Assembly: GCF_022023855.1 (NCBI RefSeq)
Contig: NZ_CP059449.1
Span: 1,598,501 to 1,662,500 of the forward strand
Source of the DNA: Azospirillum brasilense
GTDB taxonomy: Bacteria; Pseudomonadota; Alphaproteobacteria; Azospirillales; Azospirillaceae
DNA: 64,000 bases
Reading direction: 5' to 3'
The notes below the pieces were generated by a model, which ran no database searches, had not been told where the DNA came from, and saw only the letters and a list, made by a program, of their open reading frames with translations. Positions 23,915 through 36,061 of the stretch are shown in pieces. Both the position numbers and the translations under genes were made by a program. The first letter of the stretch is position 1. Every line of letters begins with the position of its first letter.

Positions 23915-25741
23915 ATGTCGAACAGCTCCGCTTCCGCCGGCAACGTCGTCGTGATCGACAGCGGCCTGTCCTCCGCCTGGAACACGGGCCGGCTGGTCTA
24001 CCAGCATGACTTCTACGGAAATGACAACGACGCCATGGTCGCCAACGCGAACACGCACGGCGCCCTGGTCACCGCGGAGATCCTGGAGAACGCGCCCGAC
24101 GTCGGCATCATTGCGCTGAAGGTCATGCCCGACGACGGCAGCGGCGCCAGCGAGGCCAACATCGAGAAGGCCCTGCAGTGGGTCGTCGCCAACGCCGACG
24201 CCTACAACATCACGGCGGTGAACCTGTCGCTGGGCGGCGGGGCGCAGACGACCGCGGCCACCACCTCGATCTCCGACGAACTGGCCGCTCTGGCCGCCAA
24301 GCGCGTGCTGACCGTGGCCGCCGCCGGCAACAGCGGCGACGGCGGGGTGTCGCAGAGCGTCTCCAGCTACTCCGCCGACGTGAACCAGATCTGCGTCTCG
24401 GCCTCCACCGGCGACGGCGCCTTCCCGTCCTGGGCGCAGCGCAGCCCGTCGCTGACCGATGTCTGCGCCGACGGCACCGACGTGCGCATCACCAATCTGT
24501 CGGGCGTCACCTACACGGCCAACGGCTCTTCCTTCGCTGCCCCGGCGGTCACCGCGGCGGTGGCGAAGGCGCAGCAGGCGTGGGTGGAACAGACCGGCAC
24601 CCGGCTGACCCAGGGGGAGTTCCTCGATCTCGCCCGCAGCACCGGCAAGGCCATGGGCACCGCCGGCTATTTCGAGCTGGACACCGATGCCCTGCTCGCC
24701 AAGATCGCCCAGTCCGCCCCGGTCTCCACGGCGCAGAGCGCCACGACGATCACCGTCAACGCCTCCGGCGCGCCGGCCGGCGGGGTGAACGCCCATTTCA
24801 AGCTGCTGGTGGATGGCAAGACGGTGGGGCAGGCCACGGTGGATTCGGCGGCCAAGGATTACAGCTTCACCGCCAACCTGACCGCCGACCAAGCCCATAA
24901 GGTCCAGGTCCAGTACGACAACGACGGCTTCGTGAATGGCCAGGACCGCAACCTGTTCGTCAACAAGGTCACCATCAACGGCACCGCCCACAGCCCGACC
25001 GCCGCCAACGTCACCTATGACAAGGGCGCTCTCGACGGCAAGGACGTGGTGAAGGGCCAATCGTCCATGTGGTGGGGCGGCACGCTGGTGGTCGATGCCC
25101 CGGCCAAGGACTTCCCGGCCCAGGCGGCGCCCGCCAACACGACCATCACGGTCAACGCCTCCGGCGCCGAAGCGGGCGGGGTGAACGCCCATTTCAACCT
25201 GCTGGTGGACGGCAAGGCCATCGGCGGCGCCACGGTCGGCACGGCGGGCAAGGACTTCACCTTCGCCACCAACCTGACCGCCGATCAGGCGCACAAGGTC
25301 CAGGTGCAGTACGACAACGACGCCGTGGTGAACGGGCAGGACCGCTCGCTGTTCGTCAACAAACTCACCATCAACGGCCACGCCGTTGCCCCCACGGCGT
25401 CGAACGTCACCTACGACAAGGGCGCTCTCGACGGCAAGGACGTGGTCAAGGGGCAGGCTGGCCTGTGGTGGAATGGCACGCTGGTCGTCGACGCCGACAA
25501 GTCCTGGTTCCCGTCTTCCGGAACCGCCTCGGGAAGTGGCGCCATTGCCTCCGCCCTATCGGCGGACGGACAGGACACGGTGTGGCAGCACCTCGTTGCC
25601 CAGGGGTTGGAGGCCGCGGCGCCTGTCCATGCGGACGCGGCGCTGTCCATGGCGGATCTCGGCCTGTCGGGGGATGTCCACGCCCACGCCGCGCTGACGG
25701 ACCATCACCCCGACCCGCTGCACCCGTTCGACGTGGCCTGA
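23915..25741 (+). CDS. Leaderless subtilisin-like protease with two carbohydrate-binding-like modules
   Basis: 608 residues. An S8-type protease domain (1-270) has Asp15 (VVVIDSGL), His48 (NTHGALV), oxyanion Asn in AAAGNSGDGG and Ser206 (NGSSFAAPAV). Two 119-residue modules follow (about 277-395 and 409-527). Each runs from TTITVNASG through GGVNAHF.LLVDGK, DQAHKVQVQYDND, VNGQDR.LFVNK and YDKGALDGKDVVKGQ to LVVDA; the pattern is that of CBM36/60-like Ca-dependent xylan-binding folds. The C-terminus is His/Asp-rich and ends PFDVA. There is no N-terminal signal or propeptide, so type I (C-terminal signal) secretion is the likeliest route, though no transporter genes are adjacent. AAGG precedes ATG 23915. 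Confidence 0.82.
   Translation: MSNSSASAGNVVVIDSGLSSAWNTGRLVYQHDFYGNDNDAMVANANTHGALVTAEILENAPDVGIIALKVMPDDGSGASEANIEKALQWVVANADAYNITAVNLSLGGGAQTTAATTSISDELAALAAKRVLTVAAAGNSGDGGVSQSVSSYSADVNQICVSASTGDGAFPSWAQRSPSLTDVCADGTDVRITNLSGVTYTANGSSFAAPAVTAAVAKAQQAWVEQTGTRLTQGEFLDLARSTGKAMGTAGYFELDTDALLAKIAQSAPVSTAQSATTITVNASGAPAGGVNAHFKLLVDGKTVGQATVDSAAKDYSFTANLTADQAHKVQVQYDNDGFVNGQDRNLFVNKVTINGTAHSPTAANVTYDKGALDGKDVVKGQSSMWWGGTLVVDAPAKDFPAQAAPANTTITVNASGAEAGGVNAHFNLLVDGKAIGGATVGTAGKDFTFATNLTADQAHKVQVQYDNDAVVNGQDRSLFVNKLTINGHAVAPTASNVTYDKGALDGKDVVKGQAGLWWNGTLVVDADKSWFPSSGTASGSGAIASALSADGQDTVWQHLVAQGLEAAAPVHADAALSMADLGLSGDVHAHAALTDHHPDPLHPFDVA
24743..25495 (+). repeat. Tandem 357-bp intragenic repeat (two copies, 396-bp period)
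   Basis: Copies 24743-25099 and 25139-25495 encode the two binding-like modules of the protease. They are the same length with no indels, separated by a 39-bp linker, and highly similar at DNA level; for example TACGACAACGAC and GACAAGGGCGCTCTCGACGG are identical in both. This suggests recent duplication or gene conversion. Confidence 0.85.
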
Positions 25742-25797
25742 GCGACGGCGCCCTGAGCCGTGCCATCAGGACGAGGGGTGGGAACGCCCCCGTCCGG

Positions 25798-27156
25798 TCA
25801 CGCCGCCACGCGCAGGGACATCATGTGCGACAGGAACTTGTCCAGCGCGGCGCGCAGCTCCTCCGCCGTCCCGCTCAATCGGACGGTGGTGTGGAAGGCG
25901 TCCTCGACCGACGCCATGACCGACCGTGCGCCGTCGGCGAGGTGCCCGGCCTCGTCGGACATGCGTTCGGCGGACTGGCTGGCCTCGTGGATGTTCTGGG
26001 CGATTTCCCGTGTCGCCTCGTTCTGCTGGCCCATGATGGACAGCACGTCCTGCGAATGGGCGCGCAACGCTCCAACCACTGAGCCAATTCCGGCGATCTC
26101 GTCGCGGGTCCGGCCCGTCGCGCCGTCGATCTCCTGAAGCAGGCGGGTGATGTCCTCCGTGGCTCCGGCGGTCTGCTTGGCGAGCACCTTGACCTCCGCC
26201 GCCACCACGGAGAAACCGCGCCCGGCCTCGCCGGCGCGGGCCGCCTCGATGGTGGCGTTCAGCGCCAGCAGGTTGGTCTGGTTGGCGATGGCGTTGATGA
26301 GCTTCAGCGTCCCGCCGATTTGTCCGGCGATCCCGGCCAGCGCGGTGACCGCCTCGGTGGAGCGCTGTGTGGCGGCCTGCGCCTCGTTGACGATGGAGAA
26401 GGCGCTCTCCATGCGCGACACCACGCTGTGGTTGGTGGCGGTCAGTTCCTCGGCGGCGGCGGCGATGGCGCGGGCGTTGCTGGCGGTGCCGGAAACCGCG
26501 CCGGTCAGATGCTCCGTACGCACGCCGGTGTCCTGGGCGATGCCGCGCACCGCGCCGGTGGCCGCGTTGACCGCCGCCGCAGACTGGCCGACGGTATCGA
26601 TGGCGCCCTGCACCGTGTCCCGGAAATTCTCCGCCAGTTCGACCAGCATCCGGTTGGTCATGGTCGTCACGGCGGTGCTGTAGGCGTCGAAGGACAGGTC
26701 AAGGTCGAGGAAGATCGCGGTTTCCACCGCCTCCATGATCCTCATGGCGCGCGGCGCATCGCGGCGGTGCCGTTCGCCGATCAGCCTGCCCAGCCGTCCC
26801 ATGACCAGCCGGTAGGCTCCGAAATACCAGCGCGGGTGCAGGCCGATGCGGTAATGCGCTTGGCCCACCGCCTTCACGCGCGTCAGGTAGACGTCGTCGA
26901 AGCTCCCGGAAAACAGATGTCGCCAGTGATTGACCTGGGCGTCCTTCAATCGCTCGACGGATTTCCCGTTCAGGATCTTCCGAAGTTCGGGAATGGCGAG
27001 AAGGTGGTCGTAGAAGTCTTTGAGAATGACGGGCAGATGCGGCTCGGCGATGCTCCAGGCTTCCTTCAGAAGCGGGGCCGTCTCACTGCCAATCCGCAGA
27101 AAGGAGAGGCGTTCCTGAACGCCGCCTTGAATGCCGCCTTGAATGCCACTGTCCAT
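25798..27156 (-). CDS. Globin-coupled chemotaxis sensor (protoglobin-MCP)
   Basis: 452-aa soluble methyl-accepting protein. An N-terminal protoglobin haem domain (about 15-180) carries the proximal-His signature [20 protein letters not shown] (His101), and a C-terminal MCP signalling domain (about 200-452) has the hairpin tip [20 protein letters not shown] and [19 protein letters not shown]. No membrane segment, as in aerotaxis transducers of the HemAT class. Binds O2 and feeds CheA. ATG 27156 preferred over an in-frame TTG at 27186. Oddity: residues 4-14 are a [11 protein letters not shown] repeat, encoded by tandem copies of a 12-bp unit. Confidence 0.93.
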   Translation of the reverse strand: MDSGIQGGIQGGVQERLSFLRIGSETAPLLKEAWSIAEPHLPVILKDFYDHLLAIPELRKILNGKSVERLKDAQVNHWRHLFSGSFDDVYLTRVKAVGQAHYRIGLHPRWYFGAYRLVMGRLGRLIGERHRRDAPRAMRIMEAVETAIFLDLDLSFDAYSTAVTTMTNRMLVELAENFRDTVQGAIDTVGQSAAAVNAATGAVRGIAQDTGVRTEHLTGAVSGTASNARAIAAAAEELTATNHSVVSRMESAFSIVNEAQAATQRSTEAVTALAGIAGQIGGTLKLINAIANQTNLLALNATIEAARAGEAGRGFSVVAAEVKVLAKQTAGATEDITRLLQEIDGATGRTRDEIAGIGSVVGALRAHSQDVLSIMGQQNEATREIAQNIHEASQSAERMSDEAGHLADGARSVMASVEDAFHTTVRLSGTAEELRAALDKFLSHMMSLRVAA

Positions 27157-27536
27157 GGTGTTCGTCTCTTTGTTCTTGGTTGGCAAGCGTTGAGCTGCGG
27201 CTGGACCGGGGCTCCTCCCGGCTGATCACCGCTCGGCTATCACCATGCTGGCATCATGGACATGACAATTTTAACGATTGGTTTCATGCTTTATTGCAGT
27301 TCTGCAAAATATTAAATTAATCGAATTCCCGGAGATAAAAAGAGAAAACCAGGGGAATCGCATAAGTTCCCATGCCCGTCTTTTGCCGTGGTTATAGGAA
27401 ATAAGGCAGATTATCAAGTTTCTGGAAATCTTCGCAAAGATGCCGCGAGGCAACGTTTGCCAACCGTCTGGCGGTTCACTGCCGGAACGTTTTAATACTC
27501 TGGTATGCGACAACTGGGCGCAGGTCTATGCCGGTC
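27157..27536. other. A+T-rich intergenic region (380 bp)
   Basis: Upstream of the globin-coupled sensor and downstream of the 27537 gene, both minus strand. 27255-27520 is the most A+T-rich stretch in the window (runs such as AATATTAAATTAATCGAATT near 27308). Presumably the sensor promoter; no defined -35/-10 or sigma-54 site with correct spacing was found (a TTGGCA...TTGC on the minus strand near 27454-27468 has only 8 bp between GG and GC instead of 10). Confidence 0.5.
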
Positions 27537-30696
<3,160 letters not shown>

Positions 30697-30819
30697 TCGC
30701 CGGCTGGCCTGGGGGGCGGAAGGGGAGGCGCGGCGCGGCTGAGTGCCGCGTTGACGCCCCTCGCCGCCGGTTCCATAAAGGGGAGAAGCACCATAAGAAA
30801 AATGAGACGGGGGATCGCT

Positions 30820-31218
30820 ATGGACTCCATTCAATGGTCGCGCTGGATGAGCGTCGGCATCGAAGAACTCGATGAGGATCATCGTGTTCTCGTGGACATC
30901 GTCAACAAGCTGGGTGCGTGCGAAAACCGCGACTCTCCTGATGTCGTCGAAGCGATCCTGGACGAACTGATCCACTACACCAAGGATCATTTCGCGCGCG
31001 AAGAAGCGCACATGGCCCAGGCCAATTACCCGACCTTCGCCGCACACAAGGCTCTGCACGACACCCTGACGCGCAACGTCGAATCCTACCGCGAACGCTT
31101 CCACGCCCAGCGCGACACCATCACCGGCAACGAGGTGTTCGAATTCTGTGCCGACTGGTTGGGCAAGCACATCCTGAAGGAAGACACCCGCTTCGGCGCC
31201 TACGCCGCTGAGCAGTGA
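30820..31218 (+). CDS. Bacteriohemerythrin
   Basis: 132-aa four-helix O2-binding di-iron protein. The iron ligands are all seen: His in DEDHRVL, His/Glu in IHYTKDHFAREEAHM, His in AHKALHDTL, and His/Asp in LGKHILKEDTRFG. The typical opening IQWSRWMSVGIEELDEDH starts the protein. ATG 30820 has GGGGGA upstream; ATG 30802 is an in-frame alternative. Single-domain forms store or deliver O2 to metabolism in microaerobic bacteria, which fits the nearby globin sensor thematically, though the two are not an operon. Confidence 0.94.
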   Translation: MDSIQWSRWMSVGIEELDEDHRVLVDIVNKLGACENRDSPDVVEAILDELIHYTKDHFAREEAHMAQANYPTFAAHKALHDTLTRNVESYRERFHAQRDTITGNEVFEFCADWLGKHILKEDTRFGAYAAEQ

Positions 31219-31230
31219 GTTGTCTCATTT

Positions 31231-31255
31231 CCCCTCTCCCGGGGCGGGAGAGGGG
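31231..31255 (+). terminator. Hairpin after bacteriohemerythrin, REP-like
   Basis: Perfect 10-bp stem CCCCTCTCCC / GGGAGAGGGG with a 5-nt loop, 12 bp past the stop. Sequence family shared with repeats at 62275-62297 and 62383-62405. A related CACTCCC/GGGAGTG dyad lies at 31365-31388. Confidence 0.65.
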
Positions 31256-31444
31256 ATTTCGACAGTGCCACCTCAGCCGAAGTCTCAAAAACACAACATA
31301 AAATATTGATATAATTCAATATTATTGTGCTTTTTGGGAAAGCGGCGCAGAAATCATATCCTTCCACTCCCGGAAGGGGAGGGGAGTGTGCGTGCGCCTC
31401 GCCTCGCGCGAATCCGAGAGGGGAGGGGGGCGCAAAACGAAAAT

Positions 31445-31466
31445 GCCCTCCCCGGAAGGGGAGGGC
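31445..31466 (-). terminator. Terminator of lpxC
   Basis: Read on the minus strand: 9-bp stem GCCCTCCCC / GGGGAGGGC with a 4-nt loop (TTCC on that strand), followed by ATTTTCGTTTT. It starts 29 bp beyond the lpxC stop. Confidence 0.8.
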
Positions 31467-31495
31467 AGGGGCAACGCGATGCTGTGAGGTGCGTC

Positions 31496-32440
31496 TTAGG
31501 CGACGGCCAGCCGCTCGGTCGCGTGCCAGACGGCGCCCGGCAGAGCCGTGCTCGGCGGGGTCTCGTAGCACCAGGCGCTGGCGTCGGCGAACAGAGCGCG
31601 CAGCAGCTGGTTGTTCAGGGCGTGGCCGGACCGGACACCATGGAAATGACCGACGAACATCGCGCCGGCCAGATAGAGGTCGCCGACCGCGTCCAGGATC
31701 TTGTGGCGCACGAACTCGTCGTCGAAGCGCAGGCCGCCCTCGTTCATCACCTCGTCACCGGAGATGACCACCGCGTTGTCCAGCGAACCGCCGCGGGCGA
31801 GGCCCATCTTGCGCAGCCCCTCGACCTCGTGCAGGAAGCCGAAGGTGCGGGCAGCGCTGATCTCGTCACGGAAGGTCTCGGCGTCCAGCTCCATCTCGTG
31901 GCTCTGCTGGGCGATCGCCTTGCTGGCGAAGTCGATCTCGAAGCTGAAGCCCGTCGTGTGGTCCGGCGTGAAGGTGGCGCTCTTGTTGCCCTCGGTCACG
32001 GTGACCGGCTTCAGGATGCGGATGGCCCGGCGGGGCGCGTTCTGCGACACGGTGCCGACGCGCTCGATGGCCTCCACGAAGGGGGCGGCGCTGCCGTCCA
32101 TGATTGGCACCTCGATGTTGTCCAGCGCGACCACGGCGTTGTCCACGCCACAGCCAGCCAGCGCCGACATCAGGTGCTCAATGGTGCCGATGGTGGTGCC
32201 GTGGGCGTTGCCGATGACCGTGCACAGCTTGGTGTCGACCACATGGTCCCAGCGCGCCGGGATCACCGCGGCGGGGCCGCTGAGATCGGTGCGCCGGAAG
32301 ACGATGCCGCTGTTCGGCTCGGCCGGGGAAATCGTCAGGGTGACCGTCGCGCCCGTATGCAGCCCGACGCCCGAGCAACGCACCGGCTTCGCCAGGGTAC
32401 GCTGCAGCATGCCTTCGGTCTTGATGCGATTCTGAGCCAC
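31496..32440 (-). CDS. lpxC: UDP-3-O-acyl-N-acetylglucosamine deacetylase
   Basis: 314-aa zinc enzyme catalysing the committed step of lipid A synthesis. Zn ligands His89 (TIEHLMSAL), His246 and Asp250 (FVRHKILDAVGD); catalytic Glu88 and general acid His273 (RSGHALNNQLL). Length and motif spacing match E. coli LpxC (305 aa). ATG 32440; ATG at 32410 (MLQRTLAKPV) is an alternative. It closes the dcw region after ftsZ, an order conserved in many proteobacteria, but a 359-bp gap with a terminator suggests its own promoter. Confidence 0.97.
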   Translation of the reverse strand: MAQNRIKTEGMLQRTLAKPVRCSGVGLHTGATVTLTISPAEPNSGIVFRRTDLSGPAAVIPARWDHVVDTKLCTVIGNAHGTTIGTIEHLMSALAGCGVDNAVVALDNIEVPIMDGSAAPFVEAIERVGTVSQNAPRRAIRILKPVTVTEGNKSATFTPDHTTGFSFEIDFASKAIAQQSHEMELDAETFRDEISAARTFGFLHEVEGLRKMGLARGGSLDNAVVISGDEVMNEGGLRFDDEFVRHKILDAVGDLYLAGAMFVGHFHGVRSGHALNNQLLRALFADASAWCYETPPSTALPGAVWHATERLAVA

Positions 32441-32799
32441 GGTGTCTGTCCCGTTTCAATCTTGGTCTTGTGCGGTCGGTCTGCGATTTGCCGCCGGTCT
32501 CCGCCGAGGGCGGGGCGGGTCAGCGCTTATGACCGCATATGCTAGGTATCATTGGCCCCTATGGAGGACAAATCACTCTTTGTTACCGTTTGTTGCAGGG
32601 CGGTAGAGCACCGTCGTCGGACGCGAAACGGGCGTTCCCCGGACACGAAAAGACCGCCCCCGGAGCGCTCTTGCGAAGCTCTGGAGGCGGTTGAAGTCAA
32701 ACAGGTTGTGGATGCCCGCCGATGCCGCTTCGAAAGAGGCGGCGGCGACCGGCGGGTTGCTGTTGCCCTCAGATCAATTGGGCCAGCCTCGGTGACGCG
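32441..32799. other. Intergenic region between ftsZ and lpxC (359 bp)
   Basis: Contains the ftsZ terminator (separate entry) and, nearer lpxC, an A+T-rich patch around 32525-32595 that probably holds the lpxC promoter. No coding frame with normal codon bias was seen. Confidence 0.5.
32653..32691 (-). terminator. Terminator of ftsZ
   Basis: Imperfect 14-bp stem (ACCGCC/GGCGGT plus CC/GG and GAGC/GCTC) with an 11-nt loop. On the minus strand it is followed by TCTTTTCGTG. About 110 bp beyond the ftsZ stop. Confidence 0.65.
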
Positions 32800-34575
32800 T
32801 CAGTTGGCCTGACGGCGCAGGAAGGCGGGGATGTCCAGCGCTTCCTCGTCGATCTTCTGGGTGGTGCCGTCGCCCATCGCCTGCGGGCGCGGGGGCTGGG
32901 CCATCGGCTGCTGCGGGGCGGCCATCGGCGGCTGCGGCATCATCGGCTGCTGGTGTTGCGGCTGGTGATGCTGGGGCTGATGGTGCTGCTGCGGCTGATG
33001 CTGCGGGGCCGGCTGGGGAGCCGGTTCGGCCTTGCGGCCGGCCAGACCGGTGACCAGACCGAACAGGAAGTTCGGCTTGCGGGCCGGCGGCTCCGCGTGG
33101 GCGGCGGCGGCAAGCTGGCTCGACATCGGGACCGAGGACTGGCGCGGGCCGGGATCGGCGGCCTTCGGGGCGATGAAGTGGCCGTCGCGGCGCTCGCTGT
33201 GCAGCGGACCGGTGGCGACGTTGCGGGCCGGGGCGGTTTCCACCGGCTGCATGCCGTCATGGCCCATCGGCATGTGCGGGTGGGGCGCATGCTGCGGGGC
33301 GTGCTGAACCATCGGGTCCATGGGCTGCTGGACCGGCTGCGGCGCCGGCTGCTGGGCCGGAACGTGCTGCTGGAACTCCGACGGGTGCGGCTGCTGGACC
33401 TGGGGCTGCGCGACCCCGCCCATCGGGCGCGGGGCCAGACCGGCGCCGGGGATCGCCGGGGCGACCTGACCGGGGGAGGCGAGCGGCGCCGGGGCGGCCT
33501 GGGTCAGGCCGGCCGCGCCGGCGGGCTTCTTGGCGCCGCCATTGCCGCCGTTGCGGTCGGAGACCAGCGACAGGTTGACCGGGTGCAGGGTGCGCGGGTT
33601 GGACATGGCCGCGGCGTCGATGCCGGTGGCGACCACCGACACGCGCATCACGCCGTCCAGCGAGCTGTCGAAGGTCGAGCCGAAGATGATGTTGGCGTCC
33701 GGATCGACCTCGTCGCGGACGCGGTTCGCCGCCTCGTCGACCTCGAACAGGGTCATGTCGTAGCCGCCGGTGATGTTGATGAGGACGCCGCGGGCACCCT
33801 TCATCGACACGTCGTCGAGCAGCGGGTTGGAGATGGCTGCCTCGGCGGCCTCGATGGCGCGGCGCTCGCCGCCGGCCTCGCCGGTGCCCATCATCGCCTT
33901 GCCCATCTCGGTCATGACCGAGCGGATGTCGGCGAAGTCCAGGTTGATGAGGCCGGGCATCACCATCAGGTCGGTCACGCCGCGCACGCCGGAATGCAGA
34001 ACGTCGTCGGCCATCTTGAAGGCGTCCGCGAAGGTCGTCTTCTCGTTGGCGATGCGGAACAGGTTCTGGTTCGGGATGATGATCAGCGTGTCGACATACT
34101 GCTGCAGCTCGGCGATGCCCGATTCGGCCAGCCGCATGCGGTGCGCGCCCTCGAAATGGAAGGGCTTGGTCACCACGCCGACGGTCAGCAGGCCGCGCTC
34201 GCGGGCCGCGCGGGCGATGACCGGGGCAGCGCCCGTGCCGGTGCCGCCGCCCATGCCGGCGGTGATGAACACCATGTTGGCGCCTTCGAGGTGACCGATG
34301 ATCTCCTCGAGCTGCTCCTCGGCGGAGGCGCGGCCGACATCCGGCTTGGAGCCGGCGCCCAGGCCGCGGGTCATGGTGGTGCCGAGCTGGACGCGCTTCT
34401 CGCAGAGCGAGCCCTTCAGGGCCTGCGCGTCGGTGTTGCCCACGACGAAGTCCACACCTTCCAGGTTGGACTTGATCATGTTGTTCACGGCGTTGCCGCC
34501 GGCGCCGCCGACACCGAAGACGGTGATCCGGGGCTTCAGCTCGGGTTCGATGCTGGGGATGGTCACGTTGATCAT
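32800..34575 (-). CDS. ftsZ: Cell-division GTPase FtsZ with long His/Gln/Pro-rich linker
   Basis: 591-aa tubulin homologue that forms the Z ring. Contains [13 protein letters not shown], the tubulin signature GGGTGTG (109-115), the T7 synergy loop [11 protein letters not shown] and the C-terminal FtsA/ZipA-binding peptide [11 protein letters not shown]. The globular part ends near residue 320; the intrinsically disordered linker is about 260 residues, far longer than the ~50 in E. coli, and has a dense His/Gln/Pro block at about 525-550. GGAGG 7 bp before ATG 34575. Minus-strand dcw gene, 141 bp after ftsA. Confidence 0.97.
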   Translation of the reverse strand: MINVTIPSIEPELKPRITVFGVGGAGGNAVNNMIKSNLEGVDFVVGNTDAQALKGSLCEKRVQLGTTMTRGLGAGSKPDVGRASAEEQLEEIIGHLEGANMVFITAGMGGGTGTGAAPVIARAARERGLLTVGVVTKPFHFEGAHRMRLAESGIAELQQYVDTLIIIPNQNLFRIANEKTTFADAFKMADDVLHSGVRGVTDLMVMPGLINLDFADIRSVMTEMGKAMMGTGEAGGERRAIEAAEAAISNPLLDDVSMKGARGVLINITGGYDMTLFEVDEAANRVRDEVDPDANIIFGSTFDSSLDGVMRVSVVATGIDAAAMSNPRTLHPVNLSLVSDRNGGNGGAKKPAGAAGLTQAAPAPLASPGQVAPAIPGAGLAPRPMGGVAQPQVQQPHPSEFQQHVPAQQPAPQPVQQPMDPMVQHAPQHAPHPHMPMGHDGMQPVETAPARNVATGPLHSERRDGHFIAPKAADPGPRQSSVPMSSQLAAAAHAEPPARKPNFLFGLVTGLAGRKAEPAPQPAPQHQPQQHHQPQHHQPQHQQPMMPQPPMAAPQQPMAQPPRPQAMGDGTTQKIDEEALDIPAFLRRQAN

Positions 34576-34716
34576 GTTATGGCCTCCACAACCTTTTGAT
34601 TGGTTCGATGCTTTGCGTCGCGGGTCTTTGCCCGGTTGGGTCCGGGTGGTGTTTTTAGGCAGGAATGCCGTGGTGCGGCGGGAGCCTTTTTGGGCCGAAA
34701 ACCAATGTCGGTAGGA

Positions 34717-35979
34717 TCATAGGTTCTCCCGCAGCCACAGGCCGACGCGCCCGAAGAATCCCGTGCCGGCGCCAGCCTCATGGCCCGCCACGGGAAGCTC
34801 CGTCGGATTGCGCACGGCGTGGAGAAGGAGGCCCGCGGCGGTCGAATAGGACGGACCGCCTTGCGCCTCGTTCAGACCGGTGATCCGCGTCGGTCGCCCG
34901 ATGCGGACCTGTTTGTCCAGGATCAGCTGCGCCAGCTCGCGCATACCCGGAAGTTGGCTGGCGCCGCCCGTCAGGACGACGCGCCGGCCGACCAGCTTCG
35001 CGTAGCCGGAATGCTCCAGCCGCGAGCGGACATGCTCGAAGATTTCCTCCAGCCGCGGCTGGATGATGCGCACCAGATAGGATTTCGGCAGGTTGTTGGC
35101 GCCGAGGCGCTCCTCCTCGCCGACCTGGGGGACGTCGATCATCTCGCGCTCGTCGGCGGGGCTGGTGATGGCGCTGCCGTGCAGCGTCTTCATGCGCTCC
35201 GCATGGACGACCGGCGTGGTCAGCCCGCGCGCGATGTCGTTGGTGACGTGGTTGCCGCCCAGCCGGATGCAGTCCGACCAGACCAGCGTGCCTTCGGAGA
35301 AGACGGAGATCGTCGTGGTGCCGCCGCCCATGTCGATGCAGGCGGAGCCCATCTCCATCTCGTCGTCGACCAGACAGGCGAGGCCGGACGCGTAGGGGCT
35401 GGCGACCAGACCCTCGATGTCGAGATGGCAGCGGGCCACGCAGGTCTGCAGGTTGCGCACCGCCCCGGCGGGCGAGGTGATGACGTGGGCCTGGACGCCC
35501 AGCCGCTCGCCGTACATGCCCTTGGGGTCGCGGATGCCGCGGCTGCCGTCGAGCGCGAAGCCCACGGGGATCGCGTGGACCAGCGCCTGGTCCGGGCCGA
35601 CCTGCAGGCTGCGGGCGTGGGCCAGCGCGCGGCGGACGTCGCTCTCCGTCACCTCCTGGCCGGAAACGGGGACCTCGGCGTTGAAGCCGTGGGAGATCGG
35701 GGAGGACACGTTGACGATCACGTCGCGGATCGTCTCGTTGGCCATCTGCTCGGCCGCGTGGACGGCGGCGCCGATGGAGGTCTCCGCCGCCTCCATGTCG
35801 ATGATCGCGCCGGCTCGCACGCCCGTGGCGATCTGGTGGCCGATGCCGACGATGCGCACGGCCCCCGCATCCTCGACGCGGGCGATGAGGCAGCACACCT
35901 TGGTCGAGCCGACGTCCAGCGCGGCGATGATCCCGCCGCGGGTGGCTCGTTTTGGCTTTTTCGCCCCGTTGAAGCCCAT
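34717..35979 (-). CDS. ftsA: Cell-division actin-like protein FtsA
   Basis: 420-aa ASKHA ATPase that anchors FtsZ to the membrane. Phosphate-1 region IAALDVGSTKVCCLIA, the FtsA-specific 1C domain after it, ACIDMGGGTTTISVF (phosphate-2), VVLTGGASQLPGM (adenosine) and a C-terminal amphipathic helix (FGRVGLWLRENL) that binds membrane. ATG 35979 is chosen; a GTG at 35988 would add three residues. Lies 82 bp after ftsQ. Confidence 0.96.
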   Translation of the reverse strand: MGFNGAKKPKRATRGGIIAALDVGSTKVCCLIARVEDAGAVRIVGIGHQIATGVRAGAIIDMEAAETSIGAAVHAAEQMANETIRDVIVNVSSPISHGFNAEVPVSGQEVTESDVRRALAHARSLQVGPDQALVHAIPVGFALDGSRGIRDPKGMYGERLGVQAHVITSPAGAVRNLQTCVARCHLDIEGLVASPYASGLACLVDDEMEMGSACIDMGGGTTTISVFSEGTLVWSDCIRLGGNHVTNDIARGLTTPVVHAERMKTLHGSAITSPADEREMIDVPQVGEEERLGANNLPKSYLVRIIQPRLEEIFEHVRSRLEHSGYAKLVGRRVVLTGGASQLPGMRELAQLILDKQVRIGRPTRITGLNEAQGGPSYSTAAGLLLHAVRNPTELPVAGHEAGAGTGFFGRVGLWLRENL

Positions 35980-36061
35980 GTTCAGCACAACCCTATGGCC
36001 TCGATGCGTCCGGTCGTTCGCGTTTCAGAAAGAGGGGTTCAAAAAGAGAAGTGGCGGAGGA

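Noticed and set aside
27454-27468. Sigma-54 promoter for the globin-coupled sensor
   Set aside because: TTGGCA and TTGC are present on the minus strand, but GG and GC are 8 bp apart rather than 10.
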